Origin: Limanda limanda | Lineage: Eukaryota; Chordata; Actinopteri; Pleuronectiformes; Pleuronectidae | Direction: 5' to 3' | Length of the DNA stretch: 64,000 nt | Assembly: GCF_963576545.1 (NCBI RefSeq) | Contig: NC_083645.1 | Span: 7,126,447-7,190,446, forward strand | Shown: in pieces, positions 39,266 through 61,100 of the stretch | Numbering within the stretch: the stretch's first letter is position 1 | Layout of the letters: each line of letters starts with the position of its first letter | The notes under the pieces: generated by a model | Databases searched by the model: none | The model's input: only the letters and a program-made list of their open reading frames with translations | What the model was told of the DNA's origin: nothing | Translations under genes and position numbers: made by a program

Positions 39266-40420
39266 CGGAGCAGGTTTAACTAAGTATGTGTACTTGGGGT
39301 CTTAACTGGCTCGAATAGAGACCAGGACCTGAAAGAGGGTTGAGGTGGACCGAGAGTCTGGATGGACCAGAATGCGTTTGCACACACAGATTTGTTGTTT
39401 TTTATTTTGTTAAACTCCTTGGGTCAGATTTCCGATTGGCACAGACCCTCCAATCCCACAGCTAACGACAGGCTTTGTTTACCCTCCTCTCTCTTTACGT
39501 CTGTATTCTTGTGGAGACATTTTCTACAGGACAGGGTAGGACTCTGAAAGTAACTGCGTCTTACTTGAATTGGATCCATATTTTTGGTTAGCATTCTTAG
39601 AGAGAGGAGAGGAAATATATGAGGGAAGGAAAGTAGGAGAAAAAGTAAGTAAGTAAGAGAGAGAAAGAAAGAAAGATGACATTTTATCCACAGGAGGAAA
39701 ACACAAAGTAATATTGGGGTTTATTCATTAATTCTGTCTTAAGGACTGGACAGGATGATGTTTTTCTGTCTCAGTGGGTGTTTGTGTGTGTGTCTGTGCG
39801 TGTGTGTGTGATTTTAAAGCAGATACATTTTGAGGAATGTGGAAAATATACTTGGCCTCAGAGTGCTATGAGATAACATCCAAGTTAAGCTGTAGAGAAA
39901 TGTGCTGAACTAACAGCGGCTGGTCATGAGTTTAAAATCTGCAGAGCCTCAGTTTCCTGTGTTTCAGGTTTTTTAGACAAATATATTTCTTATAACATCA
40001 ACCACAGATACTAAACAAGTCATGTTTGCTGTGTTAGTGAGCGCGTGTGTGTGCGACATGTTTCAGGTTGTCAATGTAAATTATATTATTCATTTTCTCT
40101 TTTGATATTTTTAACACATAACAACAGGTTATCTGTCAGCATCCTGCAGAAATCTAAAAATCTCCAAAACTTTGGCTGTTCAGGAACTCTCAGAAAATCC
40201 ACTATTACTCTGACCTGTGTGTCTTTTTACTATTTTTACTGAATCATCATGTTGGCAGCGTGGTGTTTTTTTATAAGAAGTTTTCCTTTCACAAATATAA
40301 GCATGTAAATAAATTGGAGACTGGTTTCCTGCAGGATGCAAATCATCACTAAAGTGAATGTCACGGCTGATCGTTTCCTTTGTATGAATTAAAGCTATGT
40401 ATCACACAGTAACTATATGT
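39266..40420 (+). other. cracdl: probable cracdl 3' UTR
   Basis: No open frame of note follows the stop. Candidate polyadenylation signals are AATAAA at 40308-40313 and ATTAAA at 40388-40393, the latter followed by a T/GT-rich stretch (40415-40450). A short (GT) patch lies at 39782-39810. Confidence 0.45.
40388..40393 (+). terminator. cracdl: candidate cracdl polyadenylation signal (ATTAAA)
   Basis: ATTAAA followed after about 30 nt by a GT/T-rich stretch (atgtgttttatg). An upstream AATAAA at 40308 is an alternative site. Confidence 0.35.
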
Positions 40421-41339
40421 GTTTTATGCATTCTATTTTGTATTGCCTTTTGAGGACTTGTCTTGTACATAAAATGTGCAGTAAAGAACAAATGAAAACA
40501 CCTTTTATTCTTGTGCATTTGTATTTCCTGTCAGTCCGAGTGTCCATGCACTGGTTCAGAATTGTAATTATAAAGGAAATATATTTAACTTGTCAGACAA
40601 TACAGCCATGTGGAGCCATGTAGGTTTAAAAGTTATAAGCAATACAGAATATAGTGTCTCTTGCTTCCATGTATTTAAAAAAAATATTCCATCTGAATAT
40701 CTTTATTTGTTGTGATTTCTTTCCATTTTTCTAGCACAGTTTAATGTCATTAACAGAGTCATCGAGAAAACAGACATGTATGTAGGTTTTAGATATGTTA
40801 CATTGAGAAAAGTAATGGAGAACGATAATAGTTTAACCTCAAGGGTCTGTGCAAAATGTCTCTAAATCAATGAAAAGTGAAAAGTTGGAAAATGAATTTA
40901 AATTTTGAAAGATAAAAATTTTCATTTGTCAGATCAATGCACAATAGAGATTTTGCATTCATGAAAAACACCAGCAACTGTTAATGCAAAGTCTTGGGCT
41001 TCCTCTCTGTGTACACAGAGACAGATTGACCTGGTATGAAGTTGTCTTTGTCTCAGATGTCCATCTGCCTGGATGACCTTTTGTCTAGAAAAGTTGCTGA
41101 GCCCTTTTTGTCTGCTACAGTTGCAAATTGTCCTAAATTTTAATTCTGAGTTTGACACACGGGACTCCCTACATGATATTTTCATTATAAAAAGTGAGAT
41201 TTGTGAAGTTCTTTGTTTCTCCAAAAATGTTTAATTTCTTTAAAAACCAGAGGAACTTTTACAACTTTACTCAGACAAGAGTGGGAAAGTGACAATCTAT
41301 GATTTTAGTTGAGTCAATTGGTTGTAACTGAAATACTTC

Positions 41340-41475
41340 ATAGATTGTGTGAAGCCTAAAGTGAAGCCAACACATCACGATCGCCACCTGGTGGCTAGCT
41401 GAAGAACATGTCATAAACCCTGCCTCCTCTTTGTTAGTGGATAGGACATGGACCATATTACAAAGTCTAAATACA
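41340..41475 (-). repeat. dispersed repeat family R1, copy 4 (best CTCF-like core)
   Basis: Minus-strand copy with core CCACCAGGTGGCGATC (41394-41379), TTCACTTTAGGCTTCAC and CACTAACAAAGAGGAGGCAG. It lies about 1 kb past the cracdl 3' end. Confidence 0.6.
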
Positions 41476-41763
41476 GGCTTCTCAGCTTTTCTAATCAATA
41501 TAATCAACCTAAAACATGCTAATGAGACTTATTTTTACTCTTTCTTTGTTTTAACAGAACATTATTTACATCTCATTGTTGTTTCATGTATGACTTTTGA
41601 ATTTATAATACACACCACAGAGCTTAAACTGATTTTATAATGCACAAACTGATGACGTACAGAAGTTAAACTGAGCATCATGAACATTTATAGTATTGTA
41701 TGCACATGTGTGTGGCCTACTTTCTGCTTTCTGCTTGTGTGTGACAGGAATTCCAGCCAAATA

Positions 41764-41767
<4 letters not shown>

Positions 41768-41802
<35 letters not shown>
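41768..41802 (+). repeat. (GT)n microsatellite
   Basis: About 17 GT units, then an interrupted GT/GC stretch up to 41843. Confidence 0.9.
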
Positions 41803-41804
<2 letters not shown>

Positions 41805-43759
41805 ATGTGCATGTGTGCGTGTGTGCGCGTGTGTGTGTGTGTGAAGCAGTAATCAGGCCTGCTCAAACTCCCCAGATGTCTTTTCTGGGTGAGTTAGGTA
41901 ACACCGCTGCTGCCCTACTTCTGAAACATGCACTATCACACACACACATGTGGCTGCAAAGGGAACCAGCCAAGATGCACAATGTGTGTCTGTGTTTGTG
42001 TGTCAATGCCAAGTATCCATAGCGATGACTGCTGGGTGCTGACCTTCTCATTTACAGGTTATATAAGCAACCAACTTGGCAAGGATCAGAAGCATAGAGG
42101 TGAGAAGACGAGGGAAGGAGAGGGGGGGGGGCTCTTGCTGTGGAATTGCAGCTCTTGTTATCCTGTGTTGAAAAAACTTTCATTACAAACCACTACCATG
42201 TCTGAACATATTTCTATTACACATTACAGAATGTTCAACGTGTGTTATTAACCCTTCTCTGTCCGGAGGAGGGGTGAGTATAAAACCACTAAAAAGACTT
42301 AATTCTGCCACAAAACATTTGTTAAGTTTAAGTTTCATGATGTGGAAAAGCTGCACAAACACATCACACTTAAAGGTGCTTCAAAAACATATTCTATACT
42401 TGTTAAAGATTATGGTCAGTGTGATTGCTGCCATTAGCTTGTGTCTGAGATGATAAGTACTGCCTATTACTTCAGGAAATACGTAAGCTGTGACTGGACA
42501 GTTGGCTACTTGTCCTTGTTCATGCTTAATGTGTTTTCATTTCAAAAAAGGAAAAAGCTCACTTGCATCTCCAACTCAGCAGTTATATGCTCGTCGTTTG
42601 AAATCTCCCACAGACAACCTTCTGCATGAAATACTACTCTCTGTATTGACTTGTGCACAGATTCTTATTAAGTATTGTTGAGTTTTGTAATATTGTTTTC
42701 AAATATTATATAATTTCAAATATTATATAATTATTTTTTTAGATGAACTCAGAATGCTTTGACCATGTGCTGACTAAGTTTTGAAGTTAGAATAATATTG
42801 AATGACACATTTAACCTGAGGATGGCTTTCGATGACAAATTACAGTATTTAGCGATCAATCTAATGATTATTGAGATATTTCTGTCTACCCACAGATTGA
42901 CCCTGACATCCAAGAAGCCCCAGTCATAGTGCAGCTGATAAAAATGTTGACATCATGCGATATGAGGTCACATTTGCAGAATAGAGCATAGAGATGTTGA
43001 AGTAGTGGAGAATTGAACACAGTCTGTGTTACTTATAAAATCTCGATTTATACTGCTCTGTCATTCAGTGATTATCCAACAACCATGGAAGCTGACCTGG
43101 ATGAGTCCATGGTGATAATTGACCTATACAGGATAATTCCCAGACAACGCAGCATGTTGGTCTCATTAACTTGCCTATGTCTCTATATTTAGGGACACTA
43201 GGATTGGCATAAGTAGGCCCTCACACCTCTCACTCAGAGTCCTTATGTGACTGCAGTGAGCTAAATTTGATCATCTGCAGTGTAATTATGCTGCATAACC
43301 ATAAATAAAGAGCGAGACAGCGGGGGGAAAAGATGCTGCTCTTTCACACCTGTAGTTCAACAATTGCCATCCATCTCTTTCTCTAATCGTTTTTTTGTTT
43401 TCTATTTTTAAGTGTCTCACTGTGACTCAGTGGTCTACATTGCCATTGCCGTTTGCATAAACTGTGGCTTCCTATCTGTCCGGCTTCCCCCTCCCACTCT
43501 GCATCCCTCCCATGGGGCTGAACGTTAACGGTCTGTGTATTTATACTGCGATTGCACAGCTCAAACATATTCAAGACGTACAAGTGTGTGGAGACAAGCC
43601 GTCACCTTCCCTGGTTTGAAATCTCCTCACGTCCACATGCAACATTTCATTATAAACAGTCACTGTGTCTGTCGTATGCTTGTTTTTCTCTCTAAGTGTC
43701 AGTTCTGTTCCCTTCAGCTGTCTTTTCTTAGCTTCTCACTCTTGCTTGCACACATGTAC

Positions 43760-43815
<56 letters not shown>
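43760..43815 (+). repeat. (CA)n microsatellite
   Basis: About 27 CA units, interrupted once by CG near the left end. Confidence 0.9.
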
Positions 43816-43818
<3 letters not shown>

Positions 43819-44184
43819 TTCCTCCTCTTTCTCCTCCAACTCTGCTTGAATCTGTGTACATCTGTGGCTCTTCCCTATATACTCTCTCATTCAGTTGAAT
43901 GTTTTCTTGCCCCACATTGGTTTAATTGGCATTAGGGCCAACCGTATCAGACATAGGTTTAGGTTTAGGCCACAACCTCTTAACATAAAGTATCTTAGTC
44001 AGCCAAGCTTCTGCTGTGAGGAACTCCACTCTTAACATCCTTTGTTTGAGACCTTAGCTTAGCTGACCAGTTTCTGGATTTACAGGATTTACTTATGGAA
44101 TGCAACAACTTTTGTCATGTTGCCAACTTGTAAACACCCTATGAGCCACTGGGCTCATTAACCTCAATCAGATTTAAATGTGTG

Positions 44185-44630
44185 TTACCTCTGCCTGTCC
44201 ATTTGTTTGTCAGTTAGTATTTAACCAAGATTATGCAAAAACCACAAGACCGATAACTGGTTGTTGCCACATTTTCAGCATTTCCCCAGGAAATAATTCA
44301 TCCTGATTTTTAAAATTCAGGCGCTTTAACTGATATCTATGAGTTTGTGAAATTTTGTGATTGAAGTTCAGGGGACTCTTGATCCTTGGTGGAGGAATGA
44401 GTGTCATTCTAATTTCTGTTTTACCTCAACCAGGAGGTTATGTCTGTTTGTTTCTGAGCAGGATTATGCAAAAGAATCCTGAGCAGGCTTTCAATCACAG
44501 AGATATAGTATTCCCAAAAAGAACCCAGAAAATTTAGCATGGATCTGGAATGTTTCAATCACATTCTTTAACATTGCAAAATCTTCACATTTTCACAGAT
44601 TTCCAAAAGGAATACTCAGGCATACTTAGA
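44185..44630 (+). repeat. dispersed repeat family R2, two partial copies in tandem
   Basis: The first piece ends CTTGGTGGAGGAATGAGTGT, CATTCTAATTTC (44393-44415), like copy 1. A second piece begins ACCTCAACCAGGAGGTTATG and repeats GATTATGCAAAA, which also occurs in the first. Confidence 0.5.
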
Positions 44631-44824
44631 GGTCGGTTACTAACACAAGGAATGTGTTAAATGTAGTGCAGCCTGATTGAATTTAAGTCGACTGTTAGGC
44701 CTTGGTGCAGTTGCTCTTTTCTCCCTGTAGTTTCATCCACATTATTCAAACTCTTTAAATTCACTGTCCCATAGACAGGAGAGTCAATATAAGCAAATAC
44801 TGAACAGTGCTCAGATCCACAAAA

Positions 44825-45165
44825 TATTAAAGGGATAGTCCAAAAATGTAAATTCACTTATTATCATGTTTTTAGTTTAAATGTCCAGTGTGATCAACGT
44901 GTTAATGGCGCTCCGCAAGAGGATATCAGTTATACGTGTAATTGACCTAGTTTCAAGGGTCTTACGGGCTCTTGGATGACACCACAGGAGCAGTATGGAG
45001 GCATATGTTTTTTTATTGTTGTTTTTTTACTTTTGAAAAATGTATCACCAATATTCTATTGGATTGTAGAGTCTACAAAACTCCAAACGTGTTTTGTGGA
45101 CTCTTCTTCACCCGCCCATCAATTGGCATAGTGGTGAGTAGATCGTTAATTAATTTTTTAATTTA
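44825..45165 (-). repeat. dispersed repeat family R4, copy 2
   Basis: Begins AAAGGGATAGTCCAAAAATG and contains GATGACACCACAGGAGCAGT, ATGGAGGCATATG, the inverse of the 25.9-26.0 kb text. Confidence 0.45.
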
Positions 45166-45759
45166 GACTGTGTCATTTACATATAATGAAGCAGCCATAC
45201 AAAACCTTGAGGTTTATACTGAGTTTAAATATTAAAGTGACAGAGAGAACTTACGCCTCAGTGAAATGTTAGAACAGATTATAATATTTATGTGATAATG
45301 TCAGATGGATTTGTTTTTTCAAAGTTTCTCACAGCAAATATATATATATGTCAATTTTAAAATAAAACAAAATATTATTACACTAATAAAAGAATAGTTT
45401 GAAAAACAGTAATATAGTCTTGTCTCTTGTCCCATTTCATATGGTCCTGATATAAAAAATAAATTTTCTTGCATGAAATTCACTTAAATTGTAGGCTTTA
45501 ACTAAATATCATTCATAATGCTGACTCATCTGGCTTCTCTCTTACAGACAGTGTTTTTTTAAGAATCAGATTAGATAAAGGATGTGACTCATATTGTGAA
45601 TTATTTAACACAATCTCAGTGATGTAACCTGTAATCTGAAGCAGCACTCTTTTAGAAACACACACCAAACCCTGAAGAAGACAAACAAAGGAGACTTCAG
45701 ATTCTAGTCCAGTCAGGTGCATTCAATAATCCAATAGAGAATCATGAACACAATCCTTT

Positions 45760-48700
45760 TGGTTTATTCACAAGCCGTAGCTTCAGACTCCACTTTTGCA
45801 AAGTTAATGAATACTAAAGTCTAACTATCAAAAGCAGACACGTACAAAAAAACATCAGAACGATGTCGAGACATACATTCATCTTGTGCGAATTCACCCG
45901 GACACATTTAGAGGCCATGGAGTTCTACAGGAGTTAAGATTCAGACAATCTAGTAACTGAAGTCAGTGCAAATATTTGAACACGTGAGAAGCGCTTGGTT
46001 TTTAAAGATGTGAAGTGTTTAAGGCCAAATAGCAGAGCAAGAATGTGAAGTCGGCGGTTCAGCCAGGGATCCGACTCTGTTTGACTCTGTTTCTAAGACG
46101 CTGTTCAAATTGGAAGGGAAGAAAAATTGTGCACTTCTTCAAACGCGTAAAATATTTGGGATCAGCATCAAGCACATCACAAAGAAATCTCTTCACTGAA
46201 CTGACCAGGGACATAATCTCTTTAACAAATGTGAGGTGTTTACGATGGTGCGTTTTAACACAGGCACAAATTTGAACAAAAAGTACATTTTGGAGCACTG
46301 ATGGGACACGTGATGATATACATTTCGAGACTCTGAAATTTCATTTCAAACACAGATTAAACAAGAAAATAATAGAATCAGGAAGCATAATTATTGTGTC
46401 TCTCTATGTGTAAGTGCTCAAAGAGGGTACCAGAGGTAGTTACACTTCTGCAAAAGGTCACCGGCTGAATTCTGAAAGGTCAAGATGTGAACTGTTGCAT
46501 AGCTAGGCGGCAAAAAAGTAAAAAAATATCAAACTTCCTCTACATCTGCAATGTCATGGTCAGAGATACAAACTGTAGGTAAAGAAATAAAAAGGCTCGG
46601 GACAAACATTTCTGTCAGTGGCTCTTTTCCTAATCACAGTTATCAGGAATTTTGAATGCTACACAAAATGTAATGTTACCATCAAGCTGTAAAAGCAGGT
46701 TATAGATCAATCCTGACCTTTAAGGATTCAGTAGGTGACACAGAGACAAATCCCAATGTATTTATAGTCCAACTTGGTTGCATCTTCTAATCTGTTTTAA
46801 TCATTCGGGGCTATGGAATCTCAGCAGTGACAAAAAGAGTACAATAAAAATTATAAATATAGCAGCTAAATTAATAGTTACTGCTATTAGGAGTCGCCCA
46901 AGGTTGCAGCGGATGAAGCTAAGTATGTTGTTTGCCAGTGTCAAACGTATGTAATGAAAGCATAGTTTGACAGTTTTAAGAAAACACTCATTCACCTTGT
47001 CAAGAGCTAAGAGGATTGATCCAACTCTGATGTTTGTATGCTAAATTTGAAGCTAGGGCTAGCAGCAGGTTAGCTTTCAACTCGCATTGAGGGTGGAATC
47101 AGGGGAAACTGTTAGATTGGCTCTATCTAAAGATCAGCACCTCCAAAACAACAGAAACATGTTACAGCTTGTTTGTCAAACTCATCAAAAACTAATCTCA
47201 CAAATGACAACTGATCCTCACAAAACCTAAAAATAATATCCACATCTAGCTTTGGACTAAAAAGCAACAAGGCCAATTTCCCAAAATGTCAAACTATTCC
47301 TTTGCGTCAAAGCAGTTGTTAGGCGTAGCTCATTTTGATACTGTCGTTCTAACTTAAAATTATTTCCATGCCACAAATTGGAAAGTAATAGCTTACCATA
47401 TCCTCCTCCTTTTCTGAATTATTTATGTGATATGCTGTTATACTTGAGGTGTGATTATTGATAGTTTCCCTTTCCTGCCCAGTCTGAGCTAATTTATAAT
47501 TTCTTAATGGTTATCGAATCATGATAGCAGCGATGCTACTGAGGCCATCATTGTACGTAATATCGTACAGAGTGGGTTTCTCTGTGCAAATCTCTCTTCA
47601 AATACCAGCATTTACCACTCTGTTCAATACACAGAAATATAGAATGGAAGCTTACATTATAAAGTATTGCTGTTTAATTCTGTGCCACATAGCCACCATT
47701 TGATGGCAGTAAAAAAACTCATAAAATGCATTAATTCTGTCAGCAAATTATTGTGGGTAAATATAAACAGATTGTTGTATTTTTCCTCCTCATTACATGG
47801 CTTCGGCCCTTTCAAAAGAAAATCCTAAATATGGATTCTTTCACATGTCGCTCCATGTACAATCACATGAAATAAGGAGATGCAAATACACCAGTGAATG
47901 AGGAAAATTATAAAATACAGAGAACCTGATTGACATAGAAACATATAAAATCAAAAAAATGTATAAAACAAAGCCCAACATTCTTCTGCATTTTTCCATT
48001 TGCTGTGTAAAAACAGTTATGCCACAGACATCAGCAAGGCCTCAATATTTTTAAACACATTTTTCCTCACAAAAATGTTGCTTTTTTTTCAGTCCACTTA
48101 CAGTATTTCCTTCCTGTGAAAATCTAGTTTCAATGTGAAGGGTAAAATGAACCTGGTATGTATATACTTTAGGCGTTTAATATATCCACACTACATTTTT
48201 CTGTGAAGTGAAGGCACTAGCCTTTACTAATAGTGTAGCACCGGTTACACTCTAATGAATGCAAATCGTTAGCAGTCATGTTGTCCTGTGAGGAGATGCA
48301 AAAGAGAAATATTCCAACTCCTGCCATGGAGGAAATAAATACACAGAAGCCTGTCTGCACTGTTTCTATTCCCTTACTTAAAGTGGTGCAAAATAAGTCA
48401 GAATAAATACTGAATAAATACTCTTGAGGGATATTAAGTTGTCAGGAATCCCGGTCCCGGTCAGGACTTCTTGCTGCATTGTGGGCTTTACAAATATCTC
48501 AGCCAGAAAGAGGCCGCAGACAGCGAATGAATACAAAATGTTTAAGTCAACATAGCACCGATTATGACAGGCCAATAAAAATACACAGTGCCCTGTGCAG
48601 TTGTCAGTGTCAGCCATGTTGTTACCCTTTCTGGATTGAGTGAAGGGTGTTTCTGTTAGCAGGTCACTATTGCTGAAGTTTGGGTCAAATGATAAGTTAA

Positions 48701-49773
48701 AAAATAGCTCTCTCCGTGAAATGTAAACAATGTCACTGCATGCATAAATAATAATAAAAATAAATAATGGAAAAAATCCAACAAATAAGAAAAAAATTGG
48801 ATGAACAAAACACAACAACAAAAGCCTTGAAGCATATCGATGTAAAGGTTCAGTCCACTGTCAGCTGAAAGAGACAGAGACCGAAATGGAAGAGGAAAGG
48901 AAGGGAAGCAGACCGAACGACTGTTAAAAATGAATAGTTGTTCAAGTTACAGGATGCACTATAAATATCTGCACCCAGTTTACATTGATTTCAATCAGCA
49001 AATAGTTTGAAATCAAAGAAGAAAATCTTATCTAATCACTTGTAACATAATTGGTCACTCAACTGTGGTGAGTGTATTTACACAAAAAGGCAAATTCATA
49101 GTTTGGTCTTTTATAGAATTTACATGTGCATATAAAGAGATATAGGATGGAGACACTTTGATTCTGAACTTTGCTTCATCTTTGCTTTGAAGCTACGATG
49201 AGAGAGGCAGCTCCGCTTTTTTACAGAATAGACACTATTTTTTAAGAATGCAAAGATGCACTATGACTTTTTTTGGTGTGCCATTCCACACACAACATGT
49301 ATGCAACAGGAAGAGCAGAGAACTACAAAAAGAATGGAAGAGGGCCAGAAGGCAACACTGGAGCAAGGACAGATGAAGACATTTCAGCGCCAAAGCTTGG
49401 AGCTGAACGAGGGAGGTTGGACAGAAACAAACACTTATCTTCATTAGCATTGACATCAAATGACATCAAATGTTACAATAGAAGGTGATGATTCTCCAAC
49501 GTAATTCCTCTCCTGTCTGAATGTAGCTTAAGTCTTCACCTTAGTTGAGTTTACTCTGCGATGTGTTGAGAAGTTAATGTTGGGAAGAGGTCAGTTCCAT
49601 TAGATGTATTTCATCTTTGCTGCTGAGGTGTAGATGAAATCCAGCGTGGCTTTCTGAAACAAGTTGCTTCACGTCAGGAAGGGTGCAACAACATCTATTG
49701 TCAATTTTGTTGTGCATCAAAAGGAAGAACAACAGGTCAACTGCAGCTGCGGGGTGGGGGGTGGGGGGGCATA
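45760..49773 (-). other. lonrf2: probable long lonrf2 3' UTR
   Basis: No coding frame of note over 4 kb; an A/T-rich, mostly unique sequence. The first convincing AATAAA-type signal with a GT-rich follow-up on the minus strand is at about 45762-45767 (TTTATT on the plus strand). A dispersed repeat sits inside at about 46990-47305. The true 3' end needs transcript data; several earlier TTTATT sites exist (for example 47420). Confidence 0.3.
46990..47305 (+). repeat. dispersed repeat family R3, copy within the lonrf2 3' UTR
   Basis: Contains AGAGGATTGATCCAACTCTG, AGGTTAGCTTTCAAC, GATCAGCACCTCCAAA and AAAATGTCAAACTATTCCTT. It lies antisense to lonrf2. Confidence 0.5.
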
Positions 49774-57811
<8,038 letters not shown>

Positions 57812-58130
57812 GCCCTGCAGGTGCTGTGCAGCCTATGCTCTCACCTGGGATGAAGTGTCCCCGCTGCCAGTCATGACTGTGTCCTTTGCCGGGAACTGGT
57901 GAGCAGGCTGCGCGATCGTGAGTCCTCCACGAAGTGGCTCACTGATATTCTCAATGGAGCAGCGCAGCAGGAAAAAAAAGTCTTACGTAAAAGTTGTGTC
58001 ATGTGACTCCGAGCAGCTGTTCTCATTGGGTGAGTTCGGCAAACTGTTACGAAACAATCTGTCATGTAACAGTTTCAGTGTCGGGGGCGGGGCCAGGAGT
58101 CTGTCTGAGCCAGGGTCTGCATCCAGGACC
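57812..58130 (-). promoter_or_regulatory. lonrf2: lonrf2 proximal promoter
   Basis: Moving upstream from the ATG on the minus strand: a palindromic TTACGTAA (57983-57990, PAR-bZIP/D-box type), an M-box/E-box GTCATGTGAC (57998-58007), an inverted CCAAT (58025-58029) and a GC box GGGGGCGGGGCC (58083-58094). No TATA box is evident. Together with GC-rich exon 1 this fits a CpG-island type promoter. Binding is inferred from motif identity only. Confidence 0.55.
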
Positions 58131-61100
58131 CGGTGGGAGTGGGAGATATACTACATAATATTACATTCCGGAGTATCTACCTGTCTGTGGTGGATCAATG
58201 ATTTTTTCTATATTAAGGGGGACATAAAGGGGCCACAATTTACACAGAGGGGACAATTATATGTCCAGCATCTGTGCACAACTCCCGATTCAGTAAGATG
58301 CACATTTAAGTCATTCCTTAAAGTTATTCCTCCAATTTTTTAATGATTCGTTGTTCACATTGTATACCTAATAATTTTTAGAAAATAAAAATCGGAATAA
58401 ATTATCATATTCATTGTATTGTTGGTAAGTCACTCCTGAGAGGACAGGGGAACTGCAGAGGCCCATTAGATCTCAGCTGGGGCCACTACCCCCCTGACTT
58501 CTCCCCTGTGACACGTCATAATGATTTTTTTCAATAACTGTGACCATTTACATTAATATGTGGTTGTTGTACGATATACAACCAATAATACGTGTAGGAG
58601 GACCATTTCGTTGACATTATAATCAGAACAGTTTAATATATGTAAGTGTTTACGCTTGTTGATGATGTATATGATCATTCAGCTGTTTTCTTCTTATGTG
58701 ACGTCTTCCTAGCCCAAACTTGTTCACATAATCCTTTGCTAGGAAAGTATTATTCCCTTATATGAGTTCAAATGTATTAATTGTTTGTGTATGGTTAATC
58801 ATTTCTTGGATATGACTTGTGTACGACAATTACCCCAAAATCTGATAATTTTAAGCATCTTGTACGATACTTTAACACTTCCTATCTGGTAATGCTGGAG
58901 GTCATATCGTCATTCCATCATCCCTGTTCCAAATGAACCCCTGAGCTCTGTCTTTATTGAGATCAGTGCTGCTCAAACAGTTGTAGCTGTAATTAAAGGC
59001 ACTTCCACAAACCTTCGACCCCCTGATCAGCCTGTGTCAAATGAGATTTAAGTGAGTTTTAAATTGTCTTTATGAGCCCTTGAAGCAATTGCAAAGATTG
59101 ATTTATGTATTTATTCATTTTGTTTGGTAATTTGTTTTAAGTAACGTTTTTGCTGGAGTCAAGCTAAAAGAGATGTCAGCTTTGTTATAAAACTGTCCAT
59201 GGTGAGCTGTTCGAAATGTATGTTGTACAACAATGACCTGTGACTGCGGACTTACACAAACACTCACTTCCTGTTTCACCTCATTTACTTACACAAGACA
59301 AAATAGCAATTACATGATCTGCACATAGCTGCTTTCATCAAATTGAATCAATTCACATGCTCTTGGAAAACCGGAACTCATGTTTAGGCAGACAGCAGTT
59401 TGAGGATGATGTTAGTTTTAAAGACAGTTTACATGGGTTGCCATATGCAGCACTGTTAGAATATTTAGGCATTAAATGATATAACCCTGGTCTGGCACAG
59501 AAAAAAAAAAGAGTCCTGCTCCGACACTATGTTCAAAAAACAATGTTGATTCTGATTGTATTGCAGTCAGAAAGAACTCTCAAAGAAGAAGACAACAGCA
59601 GTTGTCCTAAGTAAGTTGCAATACAGTTTATCCTATCAGACAACAATCAAGATAAAAATGAACCTGTCCAGACAGAAATCTGTGAGAATGTCTTCTGTTA
59701 TGCAGTGGGGACTGTGAGGTATCTGCACCCAACTCATTTTAAGTGTTATGAGATTGGTCGTCAATATAATGTTATGTTGTAGAAACAAAGACAAAATGTA
59801 AGGTTAAATTGATCTGAGGGGTTCCCCTCGAACTGAAAGGTACTGTACTTCTGGCACATCTCAGGGCGGGGGGGGAGAGCTTCACTGTCGAAGTTCTATG
59901 GACTATGCCCTGAGCATCCGTCACAGCGTTTTCCTTCTTCTGGATTGAGATGGTACAGTACTTCTGGTAGAGCACACAGGAGACGGAGCCTCACAGCCCA
60001 TGGCACACAGATTACGTCTTGAGAGTTTGAACCTCAGGGACGCACCTCAGGGGCTTTAAGCATGACTCAGGGCTTCAACAAAGCAGTAGTGCCTTTAAGT
60101 CACATAGCAGTCTACAGAGAAATGGACAGTTTCAGGATAACCATAATGTTGAAGCACCTAGAGTAAAAATTAAATGATTGAGGCCTATCATACAAACACT
60201 GATATGATAAATTAATATATAGTGATATATAGCATATATGGCAGTGAAAAATGACACAAAGTGAATGAGAATGAGTGCTTAATGACATATAGTAACGTAG
60301 TAAATACTCATAAGTATTATTGAAAGTAGATCAATAATAAGGATGTGAAGGTGTGATAATGCAAACATTTATACGTTGTCATAATACACTAAAATGAGGC
60401 TGGGAATTCAATTTGCCAGTGTTGAAGTTGATATATTTTAGTATAGTACAAATATTGCTGCGTTTAGGAAATTGTCCTGTCTGCATACACAGACTCCCTG
60501 TAAGGCTAAAATTAGAAGTAGGTTATGCTTAAGGGTCATAGTTTAATTACCAGTTAAGGTAGTTGCCCTACAAAGGCTTCTGACACTCGGCCACATGGTA
60601 TTATTAGCTCTACCTAACGCCTATCAGTTCCTCCAGTCTCTAAATAAGCAGGGTTTGCTGCTGGGGTTTGCAGTGGGAAGATAGTGAGTGAGGATTACAG
60701 GCTACTCTGTCGATCAGTGTCCATGTCAGTAGTAGCAGCAGCGGTGCTGGTAATATAGGTCGACCAGTCTAGCCTGTGAACTCAATCCCACAGACAGACA
60801 CACCCACACGCTGCCGGACACACACACTGCTGCAGACACAGACTAACAAACTTGTAAAAACAGACGGACTGACATACACCCTGCAAATGAGGAGACTTGC
60901 AGGGTATTATGCAAGAATATAAACATAGTGGGCACACACACCCTGCCGGCCAGTCAGTCACACTCACACACACACACATATATACACCGCCAGTCAGGCA
61001 CACACACACACAGACACAGACACAAATCCGTGATCTTCTCACACTTTGATAGTTTGTTGTATTTGTTTGAATATAGGTCAACACTGCAGTCTAGCCGGCT

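Larger units (their letters stand above)
40421..45759. other. intergenic region between the cracdl and lonrf2 3' ends
   Basis: 5.3 kb. Holds an R1 copy (41340), (TG)n at 41768-41802 and 41820-41843, a poly-G patch at 42121, (CA)n at 43760-43815, R2 pieces (44185-44630) and R4 (44825-45165). No gene found; open frames are repeat products. Confidence 0.55.

Noticed and set aside
48378..48821. 147-codon minus-strand open frame
   Set aside because: Lies in the A/T-rich probable 3' UTR of lonrf2; hydrophobic, Phe-rich product of T-rich DNA and no recognisable family.
59839..59967. A microRNA hairpin around the GTACNGTAC 16-mers
   Set aside because: The two copies are direct repeats; only 9-bp self-complementary cores could pair, too short for a precursor.
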